Below, in pieces: positions 36,652 through 46,474 of a DNA stretch of 64,000 nt. The translations under genes and the position numbers were made by a program. The notes beneath the pieces were generated by a model. That model saw only the letters and a program-made list of their open reading frames with translations, made no database searches and had not been told where the DNA came from. The DNA comes from Xanthomonas sp. NCPPB 1128 (GTDB lineage: Bacteria; Pseudomonadota; Gammaproteobacteria; Xanthomonadales; Xanthomonadaceae). Each line of letters begins with the position of its first letter. Position 1 is the first letter of the stretch. The DNA is taken from NCBI RefSeq assembly GCF_001043115.1, contig NZ_LFME01000029.1, positions 1-64,000 of the forward strand. The letters are read 5' to 3'.

Positions 36652-36719
36652 GTAGGAGCGGCTTCAGCCGCGACGAGGCGTTACCGGGAATGCCCTGTCG
36701 CGGCTGAAGCCGCTCCTAC
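36652..36719. repeat. REP-like palindrome, family A, copy 2
   Basis: Inverted arms starting GTAGGAGCGGCTTCAGCC around the central CGTTACCGGGAATGCC. Same family as 19675-19740 and 53380-53445; its centre matches the third copy best. It lies in the 267-bp gap after the substrate-binding protein gene. Confidence 0.85.
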
Positions 36720-36816
36720 GAGAGTACCGGCCTATCCTGATGGGGCGCTCCGACAAGTGCACGGGCGCGGCAGGCCATCGACCAGGAGCCGCATGCCGAC
36801 GCGCCGCCCCGCCCGC

Positions 36817-38613
36817 TCACTCCCGCGGCGGCAGCACCGACAGCACTTCCTCGATGGTGGTCAGCCCGGCGGCCACCTTTTCCAGGCCGGCGCGGCGCAG
36901 CGTGCGCACGCCCTCGTCCTGGGCGGCGCGGCTGAAGCCGGCCAGGTCCATGTCGGCGCGGATCAGGGTGCGCAGGCGCGGGGTCACCGGCAGCAGTTCG
37001 TACAGGCCGACCCGACCCAGATAGCCGGTGCGGCGGCACTCCAGGCAGCCGACCGGCGCATAGGGCTGCAGCGGCTCGGGCAGGGCCTCGCCCGGCTCGC
37101 GCAACGCGTCCCACTCGTGTGCGTCGAGGGTGTGCGGGCGCTTGCAGTGGCCGCACAGGGTGCGCACCAGGCGCTGCGCCAACACGCCGTTGAGGGTGGA
37201 GGCGACCAGGTAGTGCGGCACGCCCAGGTCGAGTAGGCGGGTGATCGCCGAGGGCGCGTCGTTGGTGTGCAGGGTCGACAGCACCAGGTGGCCGGTCAGC
37301 GAGGCCTGCACCGCCATCTGCGCGGTTTCCAGGTCGCGGATTTCGCCGATCATGATGATGTCCGGGTCCTGCCGCAGCAGGGTGCGCACGCCGCTGGCGA
37401 AGTCCAGGTCGATGTTGGTCTGCACCTGCATCTGGTTGAACTCGGTGGCGATCATCTCGATCGGGTCCTCCACACTGCACACGTTCACGTCCGGCGTGGC
37501 CAGGCGCTTGAGCGTGGAGTACAGCGTGGTGGTCTTGCCCGAGCCGGTGGGGCCGGTGACCAGCACGATGCCGTGCGGGCGTTCCACCAGCGCGTTCCAG
37601 CCCGCCGCTTCCTGCGCGCTGAAGCCGAGCTGGTCCACGCTCTTGAACGCCGCGTCCGGGTCGAAGATGCGCATCACGCACTTTTCGCCGAAGGCGGTGG
37701 GCATCGTCGACAGGCGCATCTCGGTCTCGCGCCCGCCCGGCGAGCGGGTCTTGATGCGGCCGTCCTGCGGCCGCCGCCGCTCGGCCAGGTCCATGCGCCC
37801 GAGCACCTTGATGCGGCTGACGATGGCGGTCATCACCGCCGGCGGCACTTCCAGCACCTTGTGCAGCACCCCGTCGATGCGGAAGCGCATGCGCCCGGCC
37901 TCGCGCCGCGGCTCCAGGTGGATGTCGCTGGCCCGCTGCTCGTAGGCGTACTGCAGCAGCCAGTCGACGATGTGCACAATGTGGTGATCGTCGGCGTTGA
38001 CGTCGCCGCCGCGGCCCAGTTCCACCAGTTGCTCGAAACTGGGCAGGCCGCTGCTCTGTTCGGTGCGCCCGTCCTTGGCGCCACGCACCGAGCGGGTCAC
38101 GCCGAAGAACTCCATCGTGTAGCGATGCAGGTCCAGCGGGTTGACCACCACCACCTCGATGCGGCGCCGCGCCAGGTGTTGCACGTCGCCCAGCCAGTCC
38201 AGCGCCAGCGGTTCGCTGGTGGCCACGAGCAGGCGTTCGGGCTGCAGGGCAAGCGGCAGGATGCGGTGGCGCCGCGCGTAGGCGTGCGAGACCACGCCGG
38301 TGACCGCGGCCACGTCGACCCGGGTCGGATCGATGCGCAGGTAGCGCAGGCCGCAGCGCTGCGCCAGCCATTCGGTCAGCCGTTCCAGGCTCAGCTCGCT
38401 GCCCGGCGGACGGGTCGCGGCCAGTTTCAGGTTGGACAGCAGCACCAGCGGATGCACGTCGCTGGCAGTACGCGCGGTCTGCGCCGAGAACTGCACGCGG
38501 CCGCGTTCGGCCGGCGCAACCAGGCCGTCGGCGAGCAGCGCCGCGGCCACCCGCTCAAAGCTCAGGCGGCCCGGCGGCAACGACGCGGGCGGCGCGGCAG
38601 GGCGCGAATCCAT
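36817..38613 (-). CDS. GspE/PulE/PilB-family secretion or pilus ATPase
   Basis: A 598-residue hexameric ATPase of the type II secretion/type IV pilus class. The N-terminal about 190 residues include a GspE-type N-domain. The ATPase core shows Walker [14 protein letters not shown], the Asp box (SVEDPIE), Walker [17 protein letters not shown] and the His box [20 protein letters not shown] tetracysteine zinc site is formed by CGHC and [11 protein letters not shown]. No pseudopilin, secretin or inner-membrane platform gene is nearby, so it works with components encoded elsewhere or has a specialised role. It is transcribed divergently from glyQ across a 75-bp gap. The ATG at 38613 is used. Confidence 0.92.
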   Translation of the reverse strand: MDSRPAAPPASLPPGRLSFERVAAALLADGLVAPAERGRVQFSAQTARTASDVHPLVLLSNLKLAATRPPGSELSLERLTEWLAQRCGLRYLRIDPTRVDVAAVTGVVSHAYARRHRILPLALQPERLLVATSEPLALDWLGDVQHLARRRIEVVVVNPLDLHRYTMEFFGVTRSVRGAKDGRTEQSSGLPSFEQLVELGRGGDVNADDHHIVHIVDWLLQYAYEQRASDIHLEPRREAGRMRFRIDGVLHKVLEVPPAVMTAIVSRIKVLGRMDLAERRRPQDGRIKTRSPGGRETEMRLSTMPTAFGEKCVMRIFDPDAAFKSVDQLGFSAQEAAGWNALVERPHGIVLVTGPTGSGKTTTLYSTLKRLATPDVNVCSVEDPIEMIATEFNQMQVQTNIDLDFASGVRTLLRQDPDIIMIGEIRDLETAQMAVQASLTGHLVLSTLHTNDAPSAITRLLDLGVPHYLVASTLNGVLAQRLVRTLCGHCKRPHTLDAHEWDALREPGEALPEPLQPYAPVGCLECRRTGYLGRVGLYELLPVTPRLRTLIRADMDLAGFSRAAQDEGVRTLRRAGLEKVAAGLTTIEEVLSVLPPRE

Positions 38614-38654
38614 GGTCCAGGTCCGGTGCGCGGAAGTCCCCGCGAGTCGGTCGC

Positions 38655-38660
38655 TATACT
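38655..38660 (+). promoter_or_regulatory. Candidate -10 box of glyQ
   Basis: TATACT in the 75-bp divergent gap, 28 bases before the glyQ ATG. A weak -35 is possible about 17 bases upstream. Confidence 0.5.
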
Positions 38661-38688
38661 AGCGCACCCCTTAACCGGCCCCTGCGAG

Positions 38689-39597
<909 letters not shown>

Positions 39598-39601
39598 TGC
39601 A

Positions 39602-39731
39602 AGCCCCTCTCCCCCCGGGAGAGGGGTTGGGGTGAGGGTGCGCCGGCACGCACGGCCGGATGCTCCCGACTCCCCAGGCGCCCGCCCCCTCATCCGCCCC
39701 TTCGGGGCACCTTCTCCCGCAGGGAGAAGGG
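39602..39731. repeat. Composite dispersed repeat between glyQ and glyS, copy 1
   Basis: It begins AAGCCCCTCTCC with a hairpin (CCCCTCTCC.../GGAGAGGGG), then GGTTGGGGTGAGGGT, a variable centre, and a right module ending CATCCGCCCCTTCGGGGCAC then CTTCTCCC/GGGAGAAGG. The left and right ends match 42142-42274 nearly base for base while the centres differ. A shorter relative is near 46078-46110. Confidence 0.75.
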
Positions 39732-39756
39732 AAAAACCGCTAGCAAGGTCCGACAC

Positions 39757-41928
39757 ATGAGCCAACACCTTCCCCTGCTGATCGAACTGGGCACCGAGGA
39801 ACTGCCGGTCAAGGCATTGCCGGGCCTGGCCCAGGCGCTGTTCGACGGCGTGATCGCCGGGCTGGAGAAGCGCGGCATCGCGGTCGAGCGCGGCGACGCC
39901 AAGCCGCTGTCCTCGCCGCGCCGGCTGGCGGTGCTGCTGCCGGGCGTGGCAGTCGAGCAACCGGAGCAGCGCGCGGAAGTGCTCGGCCCTTACCTCAACA
40001 TCGCGCTGGACGCCGACGGCCAGCCGACCAAGGCGCTGCAGGGTTTCGCCGCCAAGGCCGGGATCGACTGGACCGCGCTGGAGCGCACCAGCGACGCCAA
40101 GGGCGAGCGCTTCGTGCATCGCGCGGTGAACCCGGGCGCGCGCACCGCCACGCTGCTGCCGGAGATCCTGCGCGAGGCGATCGCGGCGATGCCGATCCCC
40201 AAGCCGATGCGCTGGGGCGATCACGACTACGGCTTCGCGCGACCGGTGCAGTGGCTGGTGTTGCTGTTCGGCGGCGAGGTGGTGCCGATGCCGCTGTTCG
40301 GCGTGGAGGCCGGCCGCGACAGCCGCGGCCACCGCTTCCTGCACGATGCGCCGGTGCCGCTGGCGCAGCCGGGCGACTACGTGGCCGCACTGCAGGCCGC
40401 GCAGGTGCTGGTGGACCCGGACGTGCGCCGCGCGCGCATCGTCGCCGAGGTCGAACAGGCCGCGCGTGAGGCCGGCGGCAGCGCGCGCATCGCCGCCGAC
40501 AACCTGGAGCAGGTGGTGAACCTGGTCGAGTGGCCGTCGGCGGTGCTGTGCAAGTTCGAGCCGGCGTTCCTGGCGGTGCCGCAGGAAGCGCTGATCGAGA
40601 CCATGGAGAGCAACCAGAAGTTCTTCCCGGTGCTGGACGACGGCGGCAAGCTCACCGAGCACTTCATCGGCATCGCCAACATCGTCTCGCGCGATGTCGC
40701 CGAAGTGGCCAAGGGCTACGAGCGGGTGATCCGCCCGCGCTTCGCCGACGCCAAGTTCTTCTTCGACGAAGACCTCAAGCAGGGCCTGGAGGCGATGGGC
40801 GCCGGCCTGGCCAGCGTCACCTACCAGGCCAAGCTCGGCAGCATCGCCGACAAGGTGCAGCGCGTGGCCGCGCTGGCCGAGGCGATCGCCGCGCACGTCG
40901 GCGTGGACCCCGCGCAGGCGCGTCGCGCCGCCGAGCTGAGCAAGAACGACCTGCAGTCGCGCATGGTCAACGAGTTCCCGGAACTGCAGGGCATCGCCGG
41001 CCGCCACTACGCGGTCGCGGCCGGTGAGCCGAGCGAGATCGCCCTGGCCATCGACGAGGCCTACCAGCCGCGCTTCGCAGGCGACGACATCGCCCTGTCG
41101 CCGCTGGGCAAGGTGCTGGCAATTGCCGAACGTTTGGACACGCTGGCTGGTGGGTTCGCGGCCGGGCTGAAGCCCACCGGCAACAAGGATCCGTTCGCGC
41201 TGCGGCGCAATGCGCTGGGGTTGGCGCGGACGGTGATTGAGAGTGGGTTTGATGTGGATCTGGAAGAAATGCTCGGCTCTGCCCTGATCCAAGTTCAACA
41301 CGCACTTGCTGACGTTAGCGCGCGCGAGAAAATTCAAGCGCTTATTACCGCGAAGAAAGCAGGAATAAAGACGTCGTCCGGCGTGACTGTATCTGCGTCG
41401 CTGAAGGGTTCTCTTGCAGAAGAAATTTACGACTTCATCCTCGACCGTCTACGCGGCTACTACGCCGACAAGGGTGTGCCGACAACGCAGTTCAATGCGG
41501 TGGCGGAACTGCAGCCAGCTTCGCTCTACGACTTCGACCGCCGCATCGACGCGATCGGCACCTTCGCCGCCTTGCCGGAGGCCGAGGCGCTGGCCGCGGC
41601 CAACAAGCGTATCCGCAACATCCTGCGCAAGGCCGAGGGCGAGATTCCGGCGCAGGTCGACGTCGGCCTGCTGCGCGAGCCGGCCGAGCGCGCGCTGGCC
41701 GAGGCGGTGGAAGCGGCGATCGCCGAAACCGACGGCGCGTTGCGCCAGCACGATTACGTCACCGTGCTGAACTTCCTGGCGCGGCTGCGCCCGCAGGTGG
41801 ACGCCTTCTTCGACGGGGTGATGGTCAACGCCGACGACCCGGCGCTGCGCCGCAACCGCCTGGCCCTGCTCAAGCGCCTGGGCGACCGCCTCGGCAGCGT
41901 CGCTGCGATCGAGCACTTGTCGGCGTAA
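39757..41928 (+). CDS. glyS: Glycyl-tRNA synthetase beta subunit
   Basis: The beta subunit binds tRNA-Gly. Blocks recognised are [16 protein letters not shown] at the start, [49 protein letters not shown] and the C-terminal anticodon-binding helical region ending [19 protein letters not shown]. At 723 residues it is about 30 longer than the E. coli subunit. Residues about 491-568 (41227-41460) include an extra segment, [20 protein letters not shown], with clearly lower G+C and atypical codons. The frame is uninterrupted there. A terminator follows the stop. Confidence 0.97.
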   Translation: MSQHLPLLIELGTEELPVKALPGLAQALFDGVIAGLEKRGIAVERGDAKPLSSPRRLAVLLPGVAVEQPEQRAEVLGPYLNIALDADGQPTKALQGFAAKAGIDWTALERTSDAKGERFVHRAVNPGARTATLLPEILREAIAAMPIPKPMRWGDHDYGFARPVQWLVLLFGGEVVPMPLFGVEAGRDSRGHRFLHDAPVPLAQPGDYVAALQAAQVLVDPDVRRARIVAEVEQAAREAGGSARIAADNLEQVVNLVEWPSAVLCKFEPAFLAVPQEALIETMESNQKFFPVLDDGGKLTEHFIGIANIVSRDVAEVAKGYERVIRPRFADAKFFFDEDLKQGLEAMGAGLASVTYQAKLGSIADKVQRVAALAEAIAAHVGVDPAQARRAAELSKNDLQSRMVNEFPELQGIAGRHYAVAAGEPSEIALAIDEAYQPRFAGDDIALSPLGKVLAIAERLDTLAGGFAAGLKPTGNKDPFALRRNALGLARTVIESGFDVDLEEMLGSALIQVQHALADVSAREKIQALITAKKAGIKTSSGVTVSASLKGSLAEEIYDFILDRLRGYYADKGVPTTQFNAVAELQPASLYDFDRRIDAIGTFAALPEAEALAAANKRIRNILRKAEGEIPAQVDVGLLREPAERALAEAVEAAIAETDGALRQHDYVTVLNFLARLRPQVDAFFDGVMVNADDPALRRNRLALLKRLGDRLGSVAAIEHLSA

Positions 41929-41951
41929 GCAGCAGAAGCGTCAAACCGGAG

Positions 41952-41983
41952 ACGGGCCGCCTTGCGCGGCCCGTTCTCGTTTT
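41952..41983 (+). terminator. Rho-independent terminator of glyS
   Basis: 9-bp perfect stem ACGGGCCGC / GCGGCCCGT, 5-base loop, followed by TCTCGTTTT. A nearly identical hairpin follows the gene at 45222-45992. Confidence 0.8.
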
Positions 41984-42031
41984 GCGGGTGGAATTCATAC
42001 GGCAATGCAGGCGCCACCGGCTTCGGCACAC

Positions 42032-42068
42032 TGCACTGCGTCGGGACTGAAGTCCCTCCCACAGTGCA
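42032..42068. repeat. REP-like element family B, copy 1
   Basis: Core CGGGACTGAAGTCCCTCCCA (inverted GGGACTGAAGTCCC), here flanked by TGCACTG/CAGTGCA. Other copies at 46018-46045, 46237-46263 and, inverted, 46349-46374. Confidence 0.75.
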
Positions 42069-42141
42069 ATCTCACTGCTGTCCGCAAGCCCCTGCAGGCA
42101 CGTTTGCTTGCGTTCTCAACACGCGTGAACGCGTCCGCATC

Positions 42142-42274
42142 AAGCCCCTCTCCCTCCGGGAGAGGGGTTGGGGTGAGGGTACGGCGCGAAGCGACTCGCG
42201 GAGTGTGGGTACACGAGGCTTCGCCCGTACCCTCATCCGCCCCTTCGGGGCACCTTCTCCCGAGGGGAGAAGGG
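42142..42274. repeat. Composite dispersed repeat, copy 2
   Basis: Same left module (AAGCCCCTCTCC ... GGGGTGAGGGT) and right module (CCTCATCCGCCCCTTCGGGG ... GAGAAGGG) as 39602-39731, with a different centre. It fills most of the 404-bp glyS-rep intergenic region. An ATTCCCCAATCCC repeat (42300-42329) completes the gap; no gene is seen. Confidence 0.75.
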
Positions 42275-42332
42275 AGCAGCGCGACGCACCCGCCGTTACC
42301 AATCCCCAATCCCGATTCCCCAATCCCCGCTT

Positions 42333-44309
42333 CTAATCAAACAACGCCTGGATCGCCGCCAACCCCGCATTCGCACGCTCCTTCTTGCGCGCCGCGTCGG
42401 CCACCGGGTCGGCGCCGTCGCGCTGCATTTCCTCGGCCGGGATCTCGTCGAAGAAGCGACTGGGCTTGAGCCGGATGTGCTCGCCGAACTTGCGGGTGAG
42501 CTTGCTGTAGCTCATCCACAGCTGCTCCTTGGCGCGGGTGATGCCCACATAGAGCAGGCGCCGCTCTTCCTGCAGGTTGCCCTCTTCCAGGCTGACCTCG
42601 TGCGGCAGCACGCCGTCCTCGCAGCCGACGATGAACACGTAGCGGAACTCCAGGCCCTTGGACGCGTGCATGGTCATCATCCGCACCTGGTTGCCGCCGT
42701 CGTCCTTGTCGTTGCGCGACAGCAGCGCCAATTGCGCGGCCAGGTCGCCGACGGTGGCGCCGCGCGGGCCGCCTTCGAACCACTTGGCCAGTTCCTCCAG
42801 GTTGCCGCGGCGGCGCTGGAAGCTCGCTTCGTCCTTGCACTGGCTGCGCAGCTCGCGGACCAACCCCGACTGTTCGGCGAGCTGGCGCACCACGTCGGCC
42901 GAGGACAACGTGGTCGAGGCCGTGCGCAGTTCGTGCAGGATGTCGACGAAGTCGCTCAGGCCGTTGGCCGCGCGCGGCGGCAACTGCTGCAGCGCGCCCA
43001 CCGACTCGGCCGCGCGCGACATCGGCAGGTGCTTGGCCGAGGCCAGTTCGGCCAGCTTGGCCAGCGAGGTCGCGCCGACCTCGCGCTTGGGCGCCTGCAC
43101 CGCGCGCAGGAACGCCGCGTCGTCGTCGGGATTGACCAGCAGGCGCAGCCAGGACAGCACGTCCTTGACCTCCTGCCGCTCCAGGAACGCGGTGCCGCCG
43201 GTGATGTGGTACGGCACGCTGGCCATCTGCAGCGCCTTCTCCAGCGGCCGCGACTGGAAGTTGCCACGGAACAGGATGCAGAAGTCGCTCCACGGCACCT
43301 GCTTGGCAGTGCCCAGGTAGGCAATCTCGGCGGCCACCTTCTCCGCCTCGTGTTCGCTGTCGCGGCACTCCCACACGCGGATGCGCTCGCCGTCGGCCTG
43401 GTCGCTCCACAGCGTCTTCAGGTGCTCGTGCGGGTTGTGCGCGATCAAGGCGTTGGCCGCGCGCAGCACGCGGTTGGAGCAGCGGTAGTTCTGCTCCAGC
43501 TTGATGATCTGCAGGGCCGGGTAGTCGCGGCCCATCTGCATCAGGTTTTCCGGGTTGGCGCCGCGCCAGGCGTAGATGCTCTGATCGTCGTCGCCCACGC
43601 AGGTGAAGTTGCCGCGCGGGCCGGCCAGCATCTTGAGCAGCCGGTACTGCGCATCGTTGGTGTCCTGGCTTTCGTCCACCAGCAGGTAGCCGATGCGTTC
43701 GCGCCAGGCCATCACAATGTCCTCGTTCTCCTCCAGCACCTGCACCGGCAAGCGGATCAGGTCGTCGAAGTCCACCGCGTTGAAGGTACTCAGCCGCGCC
43801 TGGTAGCGCTCGTACAGGCTGGCCGCTTCCTGCTCGCGATTGCTGCGCGCCGCCGCCATCGCCTGTTCCGGCGACAGCCCGGCGTTCTTGGCGCGCGAGA
43901 TCAGGTTCTTGGCGTCCTCGATCGCATCGGGCTTGGCGCCGGGCATCAGGTCCTTGATCTGCGCAGCGGCATCGTCGGCGTCGAAGATCGAGAAACCGCG
44001 CTTCAGGCCCACCGCGGCATGTTCGATCTGCAGGAACTTCAGCCCCAGGGCGTGGAAGGTGCAGATGGTCAGGCCGTCGGCGGCTTCGCTGCGGATGCGC
44101 TTGGCCACGCGTTCGCGCATTTCCTTGGCCGACTTGTTGGTGAAGGTGATCGCGGCGATACGCTTGGCCGGGTAGCGGCCGCTGGCGATCAGGTGCGCGA
44201 TCTTTTCCACGATCACGCGGGTCTTGCCGCTGCCGGCGCCGGCCAGCACCAGCAACGGACCCTCGCAATGCAGGACCGCGGCGCGTTGGGGAGGATTGAG
44301 ACCGTGCAT
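42333..44309 (-). CDS. rep: ATP-dependent DNA helicase Rep
   Basis: Rep is a 3'-to-5' superfamily 1 helicase that removes proteins from DNA ahead of replication forks. It is 658 residues (E. coli Rep 673). Motifs are the Q-motif/[15 protein letters not shown], Walker [18 protein letters not shown], Ia [86 protein letters not shown] and [19 protein letters not shown]. The start ATG at 44309 leads directly into the Q-motif. Longer frames upstream overlap tdk and are not conserved. It is divergent from tdk. Confidence 0.96.
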   Translation of the reverse strand: MHGLNPPQRAAVLHCEGPLLVLAGAGSGKTRVIVEKIAHLIASGRYPAKRIAAITFTNKSAKEMRERVAKRIRSEAADGLTICTFHALGLKFLQIEHAAVGLKRGFSIFDADDAAAQIKDLMPGAKPDAIEDAKNLISRAKNAGLSPEQAMAAARSNREQEAASLYERYQARLSTFNAVDFDDLIRLPVQVLEENEDIVMAWRERIGYLLVDESQDTNDAQYRLLKMLAGPRGNFTCVGDDDQSIYAWRGANPENLMQMGRDYPALQIIKLEQNYRCSNRVLRAANALIAHNPHEHLKTLWSDQADGERIRVWECRDSEHEAEKVAAEIAYLGTAKQVPWSDFCILFRGNFQSRPLEKALQMASVPYHITGGTAFLERQEVKDVLSWLRLLVNPDDDAAFLRAVQAPKREVGATSLAKLAELASAKHLPMSRAAESVGALQQLPPRAANGLSDFVDILHELRTASTTLSSADVVRQLAEQSGLVRELRSQCKDEASFQRRRGNLEELAKWFEGGPRGATVGDLAAQLALLSRNDKDDGGNQVRMMTMHASKGLEFRYVFIVGCEDGVLPHEVSLEEGNLQEERRLLYVGITRAKEQLWMSYSKLTRKFGEHIRLKPSRFFDEIPAEEMQRDGADPVADAARKKERANAGLAAIQALFD

Positions 44310-44431
44310 GAAGACTTCCCTTGGCCGCGCATTGTACCGGGCGCCGGCCGGCGGTTCAGCGCCGCCTGTCCGCCGCCCCTGAACCGGTTCGTGGACCGGT
44401 CTGGCGGCACCGGCGCGCGCGGCGGCCGCGC

Positions 44432-44437
44432 TAGAAT
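44432..44437 (+). promoter_or_regulatory. Candidate -10 box 7 bases before tdk (leaderless message)
   Basis: TAGAAT, seven bases, ATG at 44445, with no Shine-Dalgarno between. Confidence 0.4.
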
Positions 44438-44444
44438 CGGCGGC

Positions 44445-45065
44445 ATGGCGAAACTGTATTTCTACTATTCGGCGATGAACGCCGGCAAGACCACCACGCT
44501 GCTGCAGTCGGCGCACAACTACCGCGAGCGCGGCATGCGCACGGCGATCCTGACGCCGCGGCTGGACCACCGCGCCGGCAGCGGCGTCGTTGCTTCGCGC
44601 ATCGGCCTGCGCGCCGACGGCATGGGTTTCGGCGCCGAGACCGATCTGCTGGCGACGATCGACGCCGACATCGCCAGCCACGGGCCGCTGCATTGCGTGC
44701 TGGTGGACGAAGCCCAGTTCCTCAGCCGCGCGCAGGTCTGGCAGCTCAGCGAAGTGGTCGACCGGCTGCGCATCCCGGTGCTGTGCTACGGCCTGCGCAC
44801 CGATTTCCGCGGCGAGCTGTTCGAGGGCAGCCAGTACCTGCTGGCCTGGGCCGACGAACTGCAGGAGATCAAGACCATCTGCCACACCGGCAGCAAGGCG
44901 ACGATGACCGTGCGCGTGGACGAGAACGGCCATGCGGTGCAGGACGGTCCGCAGGTGGAGATCGGCGGCAACGAGCGCTATGTGTCGGTCAGCCGCCCCG
45001 AGTTCAAGAAGATCATGCGCGGCGAAGGGCGCATCGATCCGCTGCAGATCGCGCTGCCGCTGTAA
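44445..45065 (+). CDS. tdk: Thymidine kinase
   Basis: Type II thymidine kinase phosphorylates thymidine in the salvage pathway. At 206 residues it has the P-loop [54 protein letters not shown] and the lasso [10 protein letters not shown]. Three of the four cysteine/histidine zinc ligands of the E. coli enzyme appear lost. The first pair reads CHTG (the second Cys replaced by Thr), and the second pair, CRKH in E. coli, reads SRPE here. The active-site parts are intact. The start is the ATG at 44445, directly behind a TAGAAT box. Divergent from rep. Confidence 0.94.
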   Translation: MAKLYFYYSAMNAGKTTTLLQSAHNYRERGMRTAILTPRLDHRAGSGVVASRIGLRADGMGFGAETDLLATIDADIASHGPLHCVLVDEAQFLSRAQVWQLSEVVDRLRIPVLCYGLRTDFRGELFEGSQYLLAWADELQEIKTICHTGSKATMTVRVDENGHAVQDGPQVEIGGNERYVSVSRPEFKKIMRGEGRIDPLQIALPL

Positions 45066-45221
45066 CCCGAATGCATCAGTCGACGCACCGCGCTGGTGCG
45101 TCGCGTCGGAACGCGATGAACCGCGGCTGACGATTTCCGCGCCGGCGTCCGCGCCTATGCCATCAGTCTATGGAGGCCGCTTCGGCGGCAGGCCTAGAAT
45201 CGCGCCGATCGCACTCATGGG

Positions 45222-45992
45222 ATGAGGAACATGTTTACGTTGAAAGGATTTTTCGCCGGTAGCGGCACTGCATTGGCCTGTGCCCTGCTGCTCGCCCTGC
45301 CCGGCCCCGCCGCTGCGGCCCCGGGCGACCACACCTTCCAGGACATTCCGGCGCAGGTGCTCACCGACGGCTTCCTCGACGCGCACCTGGACCTGTTCTA
45401 TCGCCGCGCCGGCATCCGCGCCGACAAGAAGGGCGAGTACGCCGAGGCCAGGAAGCAGTACCAGCTGGCCGCACGCTATGCCGACAAGCCGTCGCAGGCG
45501 CGGTTGGGCGAGATGTACTGGGAAGGCCAGGGCGGCGCCGCCGACCATACGATGGGCTTCCTGTGGATGGCGCTGGCCGCCGAGCGCGGCTACGACCAGT
45601 TCGGCGCGCGCAAAATGGAGTACTGGAACCAGCTGACCCCGGACGAGCGCAAGCGCGCGGCCAAGCTCGACAAGTCGATGCTCGCCGACTACGGCGATCA
45701 GGTCGCCAAGCCGCGCCAGGAAGCGGTGCTGCGGCGCGAAGCAATGCGCAGCACCGGCGGCCTGCTCGGCCACTCCGGTGCAGCCGGTCCGCTGTCGATC
45801 AACGGCCCACGCGGCGGCAGCATCGATCCGGAAGTGTTCTACGCCAAGCAGTTCTGGGAACCGAGCGCGTACTGGAAGCTGCAGGACCAGGTGTGGGACG
45901 GCCGCACGCCGGGCCGGGTCGACATCGGCGATGTCGAGGACATCAGCACGCAAGCCACGCCCCCGCCGCCGCAGGAACCGGCCAAGCACTGA
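45222..45992 (+). CDS. Exported Sel1-repeat-like protein
   Basis: A protein of about 256 residues with a signal peptide (FFAGSGTALACALLLALPGP, then AAAA). It has at least one to two Sel1/TPR-like helical repeats: KGEYAEARKQYQLAARYADK, ARLGEMYWEGQGGAADHTMG and FLWMALAAERGYDQF. Such repeats bind protein partners. The C-terminal third is Gly/Pro-rich and unlike known domains. An ATG at 45231 with GAGGAAC just upstream is an alternative start. TAGAAT at 45195-45200 is a plausible -10. A hairpin similar to the glyS terminator lies 160 bp downstream. Confidence 0.75.
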   Translation: MRNMFTLKGFFAGSGTALACALLLALPGPAAAAPGDHTFQDIPAQVLTDGFLDAHLDLFYRRAGIRADKKGEYAEARKQYQLAARYADKPSQARLGEMYWEGQGGAADHTMGFLWMALAAERGYDQFGARKMEYWNQLTPDERKRAAKLDKSMLADYGDQVAKPRQEAVLRREAMRSTGGLLGHSGAAGPLSINGPRGGSIDPEVFYAKQFWEPSAYWKLQDQVWDGRTPGRVDIGDVEDISTQATPPPPQEPAKH

Positions 45993-46017
45993 GCGCGCGT
46001 GTCGCGCGAGGCAAAGC

Positions 46018-46045
46018 GTGCCGGGGACTGAAGTCCCTCCCACAC
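46018..46045. repeat. REP-like element family B, copy 2
   Basis: CCGGGGACTGAAGTCCCTCC core, just after the Sel1-like gene. Confidence 0.7.
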
Positions 46046-46077
46046 TGTCTCCAGCTTGGTCAGCTGCCTGCTGTTGA

Positions 46078-46110
46078 GTCCCTCTCCCGGGTTGGGATGA
46101 GGGGACGACG
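46078..46110. repeat. Truncated left module of the composite repeat
   Basis: GTCCCTCTCCCGGGTTGGGA then TGAGGGGACG, matching the left module of 39602-39731 with the hairpin shortened. Confidence 0.5.
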
Positions 46111-46150
46111 CGCAGCGACACGCGAAATGAGCGCCAGCGCCGTGCAGACA

Positions 46151-46180
46151 GAGACGGGCCGCATCGCGGCCCGTTCTCGT
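46151..46180 (+). terminator. Candidate terminator hairpin
   Basis: GACGGGCCGC, 3-base loop, GCGGCCCGTTC then TCGTT. Closely similar in sequence to the glyS terminator at 41952-41983, so terminator and flank may be part of a duplicated unit. Confidence 0.55.
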
Positions 46181-46236
46181 TGAGAGTGAAACTTCTGCCG
46201 CGGATGCGCAGCGCGGCCGGCTTCATCACGCAGCAA

Positions 46237-46374
46237 TGCGTCGGGACTGAAGTCCCTCCTACAAGCGACGTTCGTGTGTCGTCCTGCTTGCTGGCACGGC
46301 TGCGCGTTTTCTCGCGACCGATGCTCGCGACCGAGTGCAACCTCCCTTGTGGGAGGGACTTCCGTCCCGACGAG
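46237..46374. repeat. REP-like family B pair in inverted orientation (copies 3 and 4)
   Basis: Copy 3 (46237-46263) reads TGCGTCGGGACTGAAGTCCC. Copy 4 (46349-46374) is inverted and reads GGGAGGGACTTCCGTCCCGA. The pair with 85 bases between looks like a BIME. The remaining 45993-46474 gap holds no gene. Confidence 0.7.
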
Positions 46375-46474
46375 CGAAGCGCGACGACATCGCCTCACCG
46401 CGCCTGTGCACGCACGTCCGGATGAGCGCGCCACGCGCCGATGCCAAGCATCGGCACCACGTGCGCATGCGTCC

